From NCBI GenBank assembly GCA_002368795.1, contig DFFG01000043.1:41446-65293 (forward strand): DNA of 23,848 nucleotides, written 5' to 3'. Position 1 is the first letter of the stretch. Each line of letters starts with the position of its first letter. The notes beneath the pieces are model-generated. The model was not told the DNA's origin, searched no databases, and saw nothing but the letters and a program-made list of their open reading frames with translations. The stretch is from Eubacterium sp. UBA3782 (GTDB lineage: Bacteria > Bacillota > Clostridia > Lachnospirales > Lachnospiraceae). Positions 8,461 to 17,800 of the stretch are shown piece by piece. Position numbers and translations under genes: made by a program.

Positions 8461-9696
8461 ATGTCTTCTGTACTGATCGTCGGAGGCGGTGCCTCCGGCC
8501 TGATGGCGGCCATCACAGCGGCACGGTGCGGTGCAACGGTTACTGTGCTTGAGCAAAACGAAAAGCCGGGCCGGAAGCTTCTGGCTACTGGTAACGGCAA
8601 ATGCAACCTGACAAATCTGGATCTTTCCGGACTGTGCGTGCGCAGCGAAGATCCCGCATTTATCCACAGCGTGATCGCCCAGTTTCCGCCGGAGGAGATC
8701 GTCGCCTTTTTCAATGCGCTAGGACTCAGGACGATCGACCGGGACGGCTGGGTCTACCCGGCCACCGAACAGGCCACGCAGGTGCTGGAGCTTCTTCTGA
8801 TGGAAGCGGAGCGCCTTGGTGTAAAGATCAAGACCAGAGAGACCGTGTCCGGCATCCGGAAGGAGCTGACCGAGACTGGAAAGCGCCGTTTTCTGACGCA
8901 GACAGCCACCTGGGAATATGCTTCTGATACCGTTATCCTGGCCTGCGGAAGTCCTGCTTCTGCCGTAAAGGGATCTTCTGATACCGCAGCCGTACTGGCG
9001 GAAGCGCTTCGGCTCGACTTTATTCCTTTCCTCCCGGCACTTGTACCGTTGAAGATCCGCGGCAATTTTGCCAGCCGCTGGGCAGGCACCAGGATCCATG
9101 CCAAAGCAATGCTGGTTGTCGACGGCGAGGAGCTCCTGGAGGATGAGGGCGAAGTCCAGCTGACGGAATACGGCATCTCCGGCATTCCGGTCTTTCAGCT
9201 GAGCCGTTTTGCAGTGCGTGCCATCGAGACCGGTCATGACACCCGCATCCTTCTGAATTTTCTGCCGGATCTGACCGAGGAGGAGCTGACCGACGAGCTG
9301 ATGAACCGCCTGCAGGCCCATCCGGACCGAAGCATGGCAAAGATGCTGGTAGGGCTCCTGCCGGACCGCCTGATCCCTGTGATCACCGGCGAGGATTCCG
9401 GAAGGGATCTGAAAAACCTTTCTCTCATGGAGCTTGGTCAGCGGATGGAAGAGCTGGCATGGCACATCACACATTTCGAGGTCGAGATCCGAGGGGCCGC
9501 GGCGCTATCCCAGGCGCAGGTCTGCTCTGGCGGAATCCGCACCGAGGAACTGAACGAGCATATGGAATGCCAGCGGATCCCCGGGCTCTATGTGACCGGT
9601 GAAGCTGTCGATATGGACGGTGCCTGCGGCGGTTATAACCTGACCTGGGCATGGGCCAGCGGATTTGCAGCTGGCAGAGATGCCGCAAGGCGATAA
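8461..9696 (+). CDS. FAD/NAD(P)-dependent oxidoreductase, HI0933/BaiN-like flavoprotein
   Basis: This 411-residue protein belongs to the HI0933-like (TIGR00275 / COG2081) flavoproteins. The dinucleotide-binding motif VGGGASGLMAA begins at residue 7. The family hallmark EKPGRKLLATGNGKCNLTN follows, and the C-terminal FAD-contacting segment TGEAVDMDGACGGYNLTWAW lies near the end. The family is often annotated BaiN (bile acid 7-dehydroxylation reductase) or aminoacetone oxidase. Neither activity can be inferred here, and the neighbours give no bile-acid context, so I give no symbol. It is predicted to be cytosolic and soluble. The ATG has a strong AAAGGAGAG upstream. It stands 194 nt after the lyase gene and 101 nt before the next flavoprotein, so it may have its own promoter, which I could not identify. 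Confidence 0.93.
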   Translation: MSSVLIVGGGASGLMAAITAARCGATVTVLEQNEKPGRKLLATGNGKCNLTNLDLSGLCVRSEDPAFIHSVIAQFPPEEIVAFFNALGLRTIDRDGWVYPATEQATQVLELLLMEAERLGVKIKTRETVSGIRKELTETGKRRFLTQTATWEYASDTVILACGSPASAVKGSSDTAAVLAEALRLDFIPFLPALVPLKIRGNFASRWAGTRIHAKAMLVVDGEELLEDEGEVQLTEYGISGIPVFQLSRFAVRAIETGHDTRILLNFLPDLTEEELTDELMNRLQAHPDRSMAKMLVGLLPDRLIPVITGEDSGRDLKNLSLMELGQRMEELAWHITHFEVEIRGAAALSQAQVCSGGIRTEELNEHMECQRIPGLYVTGEAVDMDGACGGYNLTWAWASGFAAGRDAARR

Positions 9697-9731
9697 ACCA
9701 GGCATGATCTTTGAATAGCGTTTCCTGGTTT
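9695..9731 (+). other. Perfect 8-bp inverted repeat at the end of the BaiN-like gene
   Basis: AAACCAGG (9695-9702, overlapping the stop codon) and CCTGGTTT (9724-9731) are perfect inverse complements with a 21-nt loop. The sequence after the right arm is only modestly T-rich and runs straight into the 19-bp tandem repeat. It could be a weak terminator or an mRNA-stabilising hairpin. The long loop keeps confidence in any function low. Confidence 0.45.
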
Positions 9732-9783
9732 CATTACGCTTTACTTTCAACATTACGCTTTACTTTCAACATTACGTTTTCAA
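9732..9783 (+). repeat. 19-bp tandem repeat upstream of the COG2509-like gene
   Basis: Two identical 19-bp units, CATTACGCTTTACTTTCAA, lie at 9732-9750 and 9751-9769. A third, shortened unit (CATTACGTTTTCAA, 9770-9783) lacks the central CTTTA. The tract ends 14 nt before the start codon of the next gene, just upstream of its ribosome binding site. Confidence 0.9.
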
Positions 9784-9797
9784 TAGGAAGAGGACCG

Positions 9798-11423
9798 ATG
9801 ATCCAGATCACTCAGCTGAAGCTGCCCGTAGCCCACACGCCGGAGCAGCTGGTCAAAAAGGCAGCCTCCATGCTACATGTACAGGAAAAGGATATTCTGT
9901 CATGGCGGATCCTGAAGCGTTCCATCGACGCGAGGGACCGGCAGGAGCTTCTGTATGTCTATTCCCTGGCGGTCACTCTGTCCTCTGGCAAAAAGGAAAC
10001 ACAGGTCCTTGCCCGTGCCGGAAAACGGGAGAGCAGGATCTCCGAATATCAGGAACCGGCATATCATTTTGTCCCTTCCGGGCAGGAAAGCCTTGCGGAG
10101 CCGCCGATCATCATCGGAAGCGGTCCGGCCGGACTTTTTTGTGCCTTGACGCTGGCGAAGGCCGGTTACCGGCCTGTTCTTTTGGAGCGTGGCGAAGAAG
10201 CCTCTAAAAGGAAGGCCCGGGTGGATCATTTCTGGCAGACCGGCATTCTGGATAAAAACTCCAATGTACAGTTTGGAGAAGGCGGAGCCGGCACTTTTTC
10301 TGACGGCAAGCTGAACACCGGTGTCAAGGACAAATACGGGCGCAACCACGAGGTTCTGCGGATCTTTGTGCAGGCCGGCGCACCCGAAGATATTTTATAT
10401 GAAGCAAAGCCCCATCTGGGTACGGATCTTCTGGTGGGCATCGTCGAGGAGCTCCGCAGGCAGATCATCGCCTGGGGCGGCACCGTGCATTTCCGGGCGG
10501 AGGTGACGGACCTGCTCCTTAAGGGACAGGAGATCTGCGGCGTACGGCTCGAAGACGGAAGAGAATTTTACAGTCAGGCCGTCATCCTGGCCATCGGCCA
10601 CAGCGCCAGGGATACCTTCTCGATGCTGAGTAAAAAGCCCCTGCACATGGAAGCAAAATCCTTTGCCGTGGGACTTCGCATCCAGCATCCCCAGGAAATG
10701 ATCAATGCCAGCCAGTACGGACCGGATGCACCTGCCTTCCTGGGTGCTGCCAGCTACAAGCTGACGCGGACATTGGCAGACAAACGCGGCGTTTATTCCT
10801 TTTGTATGTGTCCCGGCGGCTATGTCGTCAATGCCTCCTCGGAGGAGGGCATGCTGGCGGTCAACGGTATGAGCTATCACGGACGGGCATCCCACATGGC
10901 CAACAGCGCTATTATCGTTTCGGTCGGTCCAGAAGATTTCCGCCCCTGGCATGCCGAGGGCACAGATCCTGTGCTGGATGGCATGGCCTTTCAGCGGGCG
11001 CTGGAGGCAGCAGCCTTTCGTGCAGGTGAAGGGAAGATTCCCGTGCAGCGTTTTGAAGATTTCCGGCTGGGCAGGAAAGGCGGAGAGGGAAGATGGACGC
11101 CCTGCATGAAGGGAGAATGGCAGTATGCCGATCTGCGGCAGATTCTGCCGGATTACCTGGCCGCATCGCTTGATGAAGGAATCACCGGATTCGACCACAG
11201 GATTCCCGGTTTTGCCGATCCGGATGCGCTGCTTGCCGGCATCGAAAGCCGGACTTCCTCACCGATCCGCATCCTGCGGGATCCGGATAGCCTGGAGAGC
11301 AGCATCGCGGGTCTGTATCCCTGCGGCGAGGGTGCCGGCTATGCCGGCGGCATCACCTCGGCCGCCATGGACGGACTGAAAGTGGCAGAAGCCGTGGCCG
11401 CAAGATTCCGGCCGTTTTCCTGA
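9798..11423 (+). CDS. FAD-dependent dehydrogenase, COG2509 family
   Basis: The predicted protein has 541 residues. I chose the ATG at 9798 because AGGAAGAGGA sits just upstream and the open frame before it runs through the tandem repeat. An N-terminal domain of about 100 residues (MIQITQLKLPV to about residue 100) precedes the FAD-binding motif G107-S-G-P-A-G112. Family hallmarks are NVQFGEGGAGTFSDGKLNTG and, near the C-terminus, PCGEGAGYAGGITSAAMDG. This is a conserved 'uncharacterised FAD-dependent dehydrogenase', common in Firmicutes and Bacteroidetes. The substrate is unknown. I see no transmembrane segment. It follows the BaiN-like gene by 101 nt, but the two families are not close paralogues, so this is not a simple duplication. 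Confidence 0.92.
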   Translation: MIQITQLKLPVAHTPEQLVKKAASMLHVQEKDILSWRILKRSIDARDRQELLYVYSLAVTLSSGKKETQVLARAGKRESRISEYQEPAYHFVPSGQESLAEPPIIIGSGPAGLFCALTLAKAGYRPVLLERGEEASKRKARVDHFWQTGILDKNSNVQFGEGGAGTFSDGKLNTGVKDKYGRNHEVLRIFVQAGAPEDILYEAKPHLGTDLLVGIVEELRRQIIAWGGTVHFRAEVTDLLLKGQEICGVRLEDGREFYSQAVILAIGHSARDTFSMLSKKPLHMEAKSFAVGLRIQHPQEMINASQYGPDAPAFLGAASYKLTRTLADKRGVYSFCMCPGGYVVNASSEEGMLAVNGMSYHGRASHMANSAIIVSVGPEDFRPWHAEGTDPVLDGMAFQRALEAAAFRAGEGKIPVQRFEDFRLGRKGGEGRWTPCMKGEWQYADLRQILPDYLAASLDEGITGFDHRIPGFADPDALLAGIESRTSSPIRILRDPDSLESSIAGLYPCGEGAGYAGGITSAAMDGLKVAEAVAARFRPFS

Positions 11424-11473
11424 TTTTTGAAAAGGAAGATTTTGCACTTCGCCAGGCCTCTTTTGGAAAGTAT

Positions 11474-11503
11474 TTGTATCTTACCAGGGTTCTGTGCTAA
11501 AAT
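11474..11503 (+). promoter_or_regulatory. Predicted extended -10 sigma-A promoter for the radC-mre operon
   Basis: TAAAAT at 11498-11503 is preceded by TG one base upstream (11495-11496), giving the extended -10 form TGCTAAAAT. A weak -35 candidate, TTGTAT (11474-11479), lies 18 nt upstream. Transcription would start near 11510, leaving a leader of about 50 nt before radC. No other strong promoter is apparent across the mre genes until 20177, which supports one long transcript. Confidence 0.6.
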
Positions 11504-11561
11504 AGATGTTCACAGGATATTCCGCCTGCCTTTTTGTCATGGGAGAAAGACAGGAGGACAC

Positions 11562-12341
11562 ATGAATCTTACTATGAAACAGCTGCCGCAGGATGCCCAG
11601 CCCTATGAGAAATGCATGCGGTACGGTCCGGAATTTCTGACCGATACCGAGCTTCTGGCCGTGGTCCTGCGCATTGGGAGACAGGGCAGCAATTCCCTGG
11701 AGCTGGCAGATGAGCTGATGCGCAGCACAGCTCTGGCAAAGCAGGGAAGCAAAGAAATGGATGACAGTGCAGAACGGCTGGTCCGTGTGCTGCACATGAG
11801 CATGGCAGAGCTGGTTACACATGACGGGATCGGCAAGGTTAAAGCCGTGCAGATCCAGTGCATCGGTGAGCTGGCAAGGCGGGTATCCCGTCAGGAGGCC
11901 AGGCGCGCGCTGGATGTGAACGATCCCTCTTCGGTATATGACTATTACCGGGAGACGCTTCGCTATGAGGAGCAGGAGGTCGTCATCTGCATGATGCTGG
12001 ATTCCAGGAACCGGCTGATCGGCGAGACCGAGCTGACAAGGGGCACGGTCAATATGTCGCTGATCTCGGCCAGAGAGGTCTTTATGACCGCACTTTCGGC
12101 CCATGCGTCAAAAATCATCCTGATCCACAACCATCCGAGCGGAGATGCATCGCCAAGCTCCGCCGATATTGAGACAACAAGACGTATTTTCCTGGCAGGG
12201 GAGATGCTGGGAATTACTCTGCTTGACCATATCATCGCAGGGGACAATACGTATACAAGCCTATATGCCTGCGGAGTCCTGCAGACGCCGGATCCGGACG
12301 ATCCGGTCTTCCGGCAGATGTGGGAGGAGGCTTCCGTTTAA
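11562..12341 (+). CDS. radC: RadC family JAB/MPN-domain protein
   Basis: The 259-residue product starts at the ATG at 11562, preceded by CAGGAGGAC. The longer open frame upstream includes the promoter and untranslated leader, so I rejected earlier starts. An N-terminal helical region (LPQDAQPYEKCMRYGPEFLTDTELLAVVLR) resembles a helix-hairpin-helix segment. The C-terminal MPN+/JAMM site is intact: H189-N-H191-P-S-G and S199-x2-D202, consistent with a zinc metalloprotease-like fold. The name is historical; a role in radiation repair was withdrawn for E. coli and the real function is unknown. The position as first gene of the mreBCD operon is conserved widely in Firmicutes. The stop is 14 nt before mreB. 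Confidence 0.95.
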   Translation: MNLTMKQLPQDAQPYEKCMRYGPEFLTDTELLAVVLRIGRQGSNSLELADELMRSTALAKQGSKEMDDSAERLVRVLHMSMAELVTHDGIGKVKAVQIQCIGELARRVSRQEARRALDVNDPSSVYDYYRETLRYEEQEVVICMMLDSRNRLIGETELTRGTVNMSLISAREVFMTALSAHASKIILIHNHPSGDASPSSADIETTRRIFLAGEMLGITLLDHIIAGDNTYTSLYACGVLQTPDPDDPVFRQMWEEASV

Positions 12342-12355
12342 GGGGAACACGTTAT

Positions 12356-13366
12356 ATGACACTTCAGCACGTATTCGGTGTGGATCTTGGCACGGGAACG
12401 GTCAAGATCTACGACCAGAAGAACGATAGCATAAGTAAAGAAGTGAATATGGTCGCCGTCAGGAACACAGACACGGTCTTTGCGGTGGGAAATGAAGCGT
12501 ACGAGATGTACGAAAAGATTCCGGAAAATATGGAAATCATATCCCCCATGAGCAATGGCCGTATTAGTGATGTCCTGATGGCGGAAGCTGTTCTCCACAC
12601 CCTTCTTTTCCGCACATCGACCAGAGTCGGCTACCGGCCGGTCATCTATTTCTCTGTTCCGATGGATATGACAGAGATCGAACGCCGCGCCTACTCCACC
12701 ATTGCAAGAAAAGGGAGGTTCCGCCGGTGCCGTGTGTACCTGGTGGAAAAACCCATCGCCGACGCCCTGGCTCTGAACATCCCGATCCACCACACCAAGG
12801 GAGACATGATCATCAACATCGGGGACCAGAGCACAGAGGTGGCCATCATCGCCGACAAGCGTGTCATCATCAGCCGCATGATCCCCATCGGCGGCCGTTC
12901 TTTCAACGAAGCGATCACCCAGGGCATCCGGAAGAAAAACAATTTTGCGATCAGTGACCGCACGGCCAACCGGCTCAAGGTTACCCTGGCCAACCTGACC
13001 GAGGATCCGGCCGAGGGCTGCAAGGTCAGCGGCATCGATCTTTCCAGCGGACTTCCGCGAAACGGCATCATTTCCTCACGGAACGTATCCGAATGTGTCC
13101 AGAGCGAGATGCTGAAGGTAGCCATCGAGCTTCGGAAGATCCTGGAGCGGATCCCTCCCCAGGTACGTGCCGGCGTTCTGGAAAACGGGATCTATCTGAC
13201 CGGCGGAAGCACGAGGATCCCCGGCATCGCCGAGTATCTGACCCGGCAGCTTGGCTGCACGGTGCGGCTCTCAAAATACTATGAGCTGAGCACCATCTGC
13301 GGCCTTCGCGAACTGATCACACACACAGAGCTGCAGCACTGGGCATATGCGCCCGGCAGAAGATAG
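12356..13366 (+). CDS. mreB: Divergent MreB-family rod-shape actin homologue
   Basis: This 336-residue actin-fold protein is encoded between radC and mreC, the canonical mreB position. AAGGGGAA lies just before the chosen ATG at 12356. The phosphate-1 loop is D10-LGTGTVKIY. The expected catalytic glutamate is present as E131 in LVEKPIADAL. The phosphate-2 loop, normally DIGGGTT, reads N154-I-G-D-Q-S-T-E, so the usual aspartate and glycine run are altered. The adenosine loop, GGSTRIPG (283-290), is reasonably conserved. MreB filaments guide elongasome wall synthesis under the membrane through MreC, MreD, RodA and PBP2, all encoded next. Divergence at the nucleotide site suggests slower or absent ATP hydrolysis. 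I recall other Lachnospiraceae MreB proteins with a modified phosphate-2 loop, but that is unverified here. A second, canonical MreB/Mbl may exist elsewhere in the genome. Confidence 0.87.
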   Translation: MTLQHVFGVDLGTGTVKIYDQKNDSISKEVNMVAVRNTDTVFAVGNEAYEMYEKIPENMEIISPMSNGRISDVLMAEAVLHTLLFRTSTRVGYRPVIYFSVPMDMTEIERRAYSTIARKGRFRRCRVYLVEKPIADALALNIPIHHTKGDMIINIGDQSTEVAIIADKRVIISRMIPIGGRSFNEAITQGIRKKNNFAISDRTANRLKVTLANLTEDPAEGCKVSGIDLSSGLPRNGIISSRNVSECVQSEMLKVAIELRKILERIPPQVRAGVLENGIYLTGGSTRIPGIAEYLTRQLGCTVRLSKYYELSTICGLRELITHTELQHWAYAPGRR

Positions 13367-13381
13367 GAGAGCAGTTTTTTC

Positions 13382-14227
13382 ATGAAAAGAAAAGGCGCAC
13401 ATACAAAAAGCAGATATCTTCTGATCGTTCTGACGATCGTCTGCCTGTCCCTGATCACCCTGACGGTGAATCAGTTTGTCAGCATCGACGGCATCCGGAA
13501 CGCGGCAGGTACGCTGATCGTCCCCCTGCAGACGGGGATCAACCGGGTCGGCGACTGGCTGAACAGCCGGACCGACGGCTATATCAGTGCCGTACGGCTG
13601 GCCAGGGAGAATGAGGAGCTGCGGCAGAAGGTGGATTATCTGGAGGAGCAGAACACGATCCTTTCAGAAAATGCCGACGAACTGGCCAGGCTCCGCGATC
13701 TCTACAAGCTGGATCAGGATTATTCTGCCTACGACAAGGTAGCCGCATCCGTCATCGCCAAGGATCCCGGAAACTGGTATAACACCTTCACCATTAACAA
13801 AGGAACCAACGACGGCATTGCCGTGGATATGAATGTCATCACCACCGGCGGACTGGTGGGCCTTGTGACCAAGGTCGGCACGAACTGGGCCCAGGTCCGG
13901 ACCATCATCGATGACAACAGCAACGTCAGCGCCATGCTGATGACGACCAATGCCAACTGTATCATTTCGGGAGATCTTTCCCTGATCAATGAGGGCAAGC
14001 TGTCACTTTCCGAGCTTCGTTCGGAGATCGTTGCCTCGCCGGGAGAGAAGGTCGTCACCTCGAACATCAGCAGCAAATATCTGCCGGGCATCCTGATCGG
14101 CTATATCGACACCATCAGCGATGACACCAACCATCTGACCAAGACCGGTTATCTGATCCCGGCGGTTGATTTTGAGGATATCCGCAACGTATTTGTCATC
14201 CTGAAGGTCAAGGAGACCGGTAACTGA
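13382..14227 (+). CDS. mreC: Rod shape-determining protein MreC
   Basis: MreC is a bitopic membrane protein that links the cytoplasmic MreB/MreD complex to PBP2 outside the membrane. The 281-residue protein has a basic N-terminus, a single transmembrane helix at about 12-29, an extracytoplasmic coiled coil at about 68-107 (RENEELRQKVDYLEEQN), and then the beta-rich MreC domain with VIAKDPGNWYNTFTINKG and GLVGLVTKVGTNWAQVRTI. The start follows mreB by 15 nt, with AGGAGA overlapping the mreB stop. Length and domain order are normal. Confidence 0.96.
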   Translation: MKRKGAHTKSRYLLIVLTIVCLSLITLTVNQFVSIDGIRNAAGTLIVPLQTGINRVGDWLNSRTDGYISAVRLARENEELRQKVDYLEEQNTILSENADELARLRDLYKLDQDYSAYDKVAASVIAKDPGNWYNTFTINKGTNDGIAVDMNVITTGGLVGLVTKVGTNWAQVRTIIDDNSNVSAMLMTTNANCIISGDLSLINEGKLSLSELRSEIVASPGEKVVTSNISSKYLPGILIGYIDTISDDTNHLTKTGYLIPAVDFEDIRNVFVILKVKETGN

Positions 14228-14283
14228 TCATCATACAGAAACGCTTCATAAGGAAATAAGGAAATTAGGAAAGGAGGAGAATC

Positions 14284-14811
14284 ATGCGAAAGAATCTGGC
14301 CATATTTCTGATCATTATTGTGACCTTTCTTCTGCAGACCTCCTTCCAGATGATCCTTCCTGATGCGGTCGCCGTGCCGAACCTGCTGCTGATCCTGACC
14401 GTTTCCATGGGCTTTATGCGGGGCAAAAAGTCCGGCATGTGGACCGGCTTTGTGACAGGTCTGATCATCGACCTCTTTTTCGGTTCCTATTTTGGTCTGA
14501 CCGCCCTGTTGTTTATGTACATCGGGTATGTCAACGGCTTTCTGTACAAGATCGTTTTTGACGATGATGCCCGTGTTCCCATGATCACCGTTTTTATCAG
14601 TGATTTTATTTACAATTCCGTACTGTTTGCCGTCAACAGGCTCACAGGCGGCCATATCAGCATCGGCAGTGCCCTGACAGGCATCATTCTGCCCGAAGCC
14701 GTGATCACCATGGTCGTCACGATCGTGTTCTACAATGTGTATTTCTGGCTGAATAAAAAGATCACAGCCATGGAGCTGGAGGAAGAGCAGTCACCTTGGT
14801 TAAGAAGATAA
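14284..14811 (+). CDS. mreD: Rod shape-determining membrane protein MreD
   Basis: The 175-residue polytopic membrane protein has about five to six hydrophobic segments, starting at residue 4 (NLAIFLIIIVTFLLQT). The MreD signature region PNLLLILTVSMGFMRGKKSGMW is followed by GLIIDLFFGSYFGLTALLF. It partners MreC in the elongasome. AAAGGAGGAGAATC directly precedes the ATG. The 3' end overlaps the presumed start of the PBP2 gene by 16 nt, pointing to coupled translation. Confidence 0.94.
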   Translation: MRKNLAIFLIIIVTFLLQTSFQMILPDAVAVPNLLLILTVSMGFMRGKKSGMWTGFVTGLIIDLFFGSYFGLTALLFMYIGYVNGFLYKIVFDDDARVPMITVFISDFIYNSVLFAVNRLTGGHISIGSALTGIILPEAVITMVVTIVFYNVYFWLNKKITAMELEEEQSPWLRR

Positions 14812-17800
14812 TCCGACAGATCAAATATGTCTTCGCCCAGCGAGGCATCATACTGCTTGTTGTTTTCGCGCTGATGAGCTCCGCCCTTCTGTACCGTCTG
14901 TTCGACCTGCAGATCGTCAACGGCAGCACCTATGCCGAAAATTTCCGTATCCTGACGACCGCGACCCGCAGCATCCGCAGCAGCCGCGGAAACATCTACG
15001 ACAGGGACGGCGTTCTGCTGGCCTACAACGAGCTATCCAATTCCGTCACGCTGGAGGACAACGGCTCCTACGAGACCACCAGGCAAAAAGCGCTTTATCT
15101 GAACGGTGAAATCTATTACATCATCCATACCCTGCGGGAAAATGGCGACACCCCGTCCCATGATTTCCACATCTACATGGATGAAAGAGGAAATTACGTT
15201 TTTGATACCGACAACGAGACGACCCTCGCCCGTTTCCGGGCCGATGTCTTTGGCTATCGGACCATCGATGAGCTGAAGGAAGAAGAAGAAAACGCAACGG
15301 CTGAGGAGATCATCGATGTCCTGGCCAGCGAGGAGCGTTTTGCCATCTACAATTCAGAGGAGCCCTACACCGAGGACGAGCTCTACGCCAACGGGCTGCC
15401 AGCCCAGCTGACGCGTCAGGACGTCCTGGATATCGTGGTGGTTCGCTATCAGCTGTCCCTGGTCAGTTTCCAGAGGTACATGCCGGTCACCGTTGCAACG
15501 GATGTTTCCGAGCAGTCCATCGCCATCCTGATGGAGAACAAGGACAACCTGACCGGTCTGAACATTGCCGAGGATTATGTCCGGCGTTACAACGAAGAAT
15601 ATTCAGAGGTCATGTCTCCGCTGATCGGCTATACCGGCCGGCCCTCGGCTGAGGAGCTGGAAAGCCTGCAGGCGGTCAACGAAAAATACAACAGCACGTC
15701 CATCATCGGAAAATCCGGTCTTGAGCAGTCCATGGAACTGTATCTGCAGGGCACGGACGGCTCTGAGGATGTGACGATCGACAACCTGGGCAAAGTCGTG
15801 GCTGAGCTTCCCAGCACCTATGAGGCCCCCCGGCAGGGCAACGATATCTACCTTACGGTAAGCGCCGAGCTGCAGCAGGCATGTTATACGATCCTGGAGG
15901 AACGTATTGCCGGTATCCTGCTGGTAAATCTGGAGGATGTAAAATACATCGATGTCGAAAAGCTGAAGGATATCGATACGATCCCCGTTCTGTCCTATGA
16001 CATCTATTCCCAGATGTTCAACAACAACGTCATCGACTACGCGCATTTTACGGAGGATGACGCGACAGAAGAGGAGAAGTACATCCAGAGCAAGCTGGAG
16101 GAATCCATCGCCAATGTGCTGGCCTATCTGGAAGAGCAGCTGACCAGCGATTCTCCGGTTCCCTATAACCGGCTGACCAGAGAGCAGCAGGCATATTTTG
16201 ACTATGCCATCGAGACCTTCCTGACACTGAACGAGGAGGTCCTGGATTCTACCAATATCGATTCCTTTAATGAGGTCTACCAGGCCTATGAGAAGGACGG
16301 CAGCATCAGCCCCAAAGAATACCTGACCTATGCGGCCAACAACAACTGGGTGGATGTGACCCGCCTTCCGGAAAATGCCGAAGCATATCTGACCTCCGAG
16401 GAGATCTACCGCGCGGTGATCGACTACATGAAGGAAAACATGGCCAAGGAGGACACCTTCCTGAAGCTTGTATTCAAATACATGCTGCAGGGCGATGTGA
16501 TCCTGCCAAAGGACGTGCTGATCGTTATGTATGATCAGGGCATCCTGAACAAGGAAGACGGCTATTATACCCAGCTGACAGCACCAAATTCCAAGATCGA
16601 TGCCTTTGAGGTCCTGCAGGCAAAAATGGATTCCCTGGAGATCTCGCCGGCCATGATCGCGCTGGATCCCTGTTCCGGCTCGGTGGTGCTTACGGATCCC
16701 GACGACGGCAGCATCCTTGCCTGCGTCACATATCCCGGCTTTGACAGCAACCGTCTGGCCAACGACATGGATGTCGATTATTATTACGAGATCAATGTGG
16801 ATCAGTCCACACCGTTCTATAACAAGGCAACACAGCAGCTGTCGGCACCCGGTTCTACCTACAAGATGGTCATGGCGATCGCCGGCATGAACGAAGGCCT
16901 GATCGAGCCGGATACCATCATCAACTGCTCCGGCCGTTTCGGTACGGATCTGGGCTTCCTGTCCGACTCCGACCGCGTACACTGCTGGTACACCGCCGGT
17001 CACGGCATGCTGAATGTCGCCCAGGCGATCAAGGAGTCCTGCAACGTCTTTTTCTGTTCCATCGGCTTTGGTCTTGGACTGGACAGCGATGGAAACTATT
17101 CCCAGACAAAGGCTCTGGAAAAAGAACAGGCTTACTCTCAGGACTTTGGTCTGGATCAGCATTCGGGCATCCAGCTGCCGGAAAGTGAACCCCACGTAAC
17201 AGACGACCTGCCGATCCCGTCCGCCATCGGACAGGGAACGCATCAGTATACGACGACCCAGCTGGCCCGCTATGTCAGCACTGTGGCAAACCGCGGACAG
17301 GTTCCGATCCTGACCCTGGTCGAGCGGGTAGAGGACAGCGAGGGCAACCCGGTGGAGAACTTTACCGGCCAGGTCCTCAAGACGGTGAAATACGACGATT
17401 ATATCTGGGAAAATGTCTACCGCGGCATGTATGACGTGATGGACACAGATACCGTATTTGGTACCTTCTCTCACGATGTTCTGGTCTATGGTAAAACCGG
17501 TACGGCCCAGGAATCCACGGTCCGCTCGGACCACGCCCTGACCGTTGGTTTTACCAAGATGCCGGTGGAGGGCGAACCCCTGGATGTTATCGGGCCCAGA
17601 CGCTCCACTGCCGCAAGGGAGGCAGCCCTTTCTTCTGAAGATGATGATACGTCATCTGAAAGCACAACAACCGCTTCCTCCACAACAGAAGATGGCAGCA
17701 GCATTCGGAACAAACGGGTCAAACGGCCGGAGGAGATCGCCTTTGCCTGTCGTGTCGGTAACGGCTACACCTCTCGAAATACCAACGTCATCATGAGTGA

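Noticed and set aside
8461..9696. Assignment as a bile-acid 7-dehydroxylation enzyme (BaiN)
   Set aside because: The family is very broad and no other bai gene is present, so a bile-acid role cannot be supported.
9711..9797. An N-terminal extension of 29 residues on the COG2509-like protein
   Set aside because: It would translate the 19-bp tandem repeat, and a strong ribosome binding site sits directly before the ATG at 9798.
11427..11561. An N-terminal extension of 45 residues on RadC from a TTG
   Set aside because: It would include the predicted promoter; the ATG at 11562 has a good Shine-Dalgarno and gives the usual RadC start.
15603..17534. An antisense open frame of 643 codons opposite the PBP2 gene
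   Set aside because: It is the mirror of a gene with intact transpeptidase motifs; no domain, start signal or promoter supports it.
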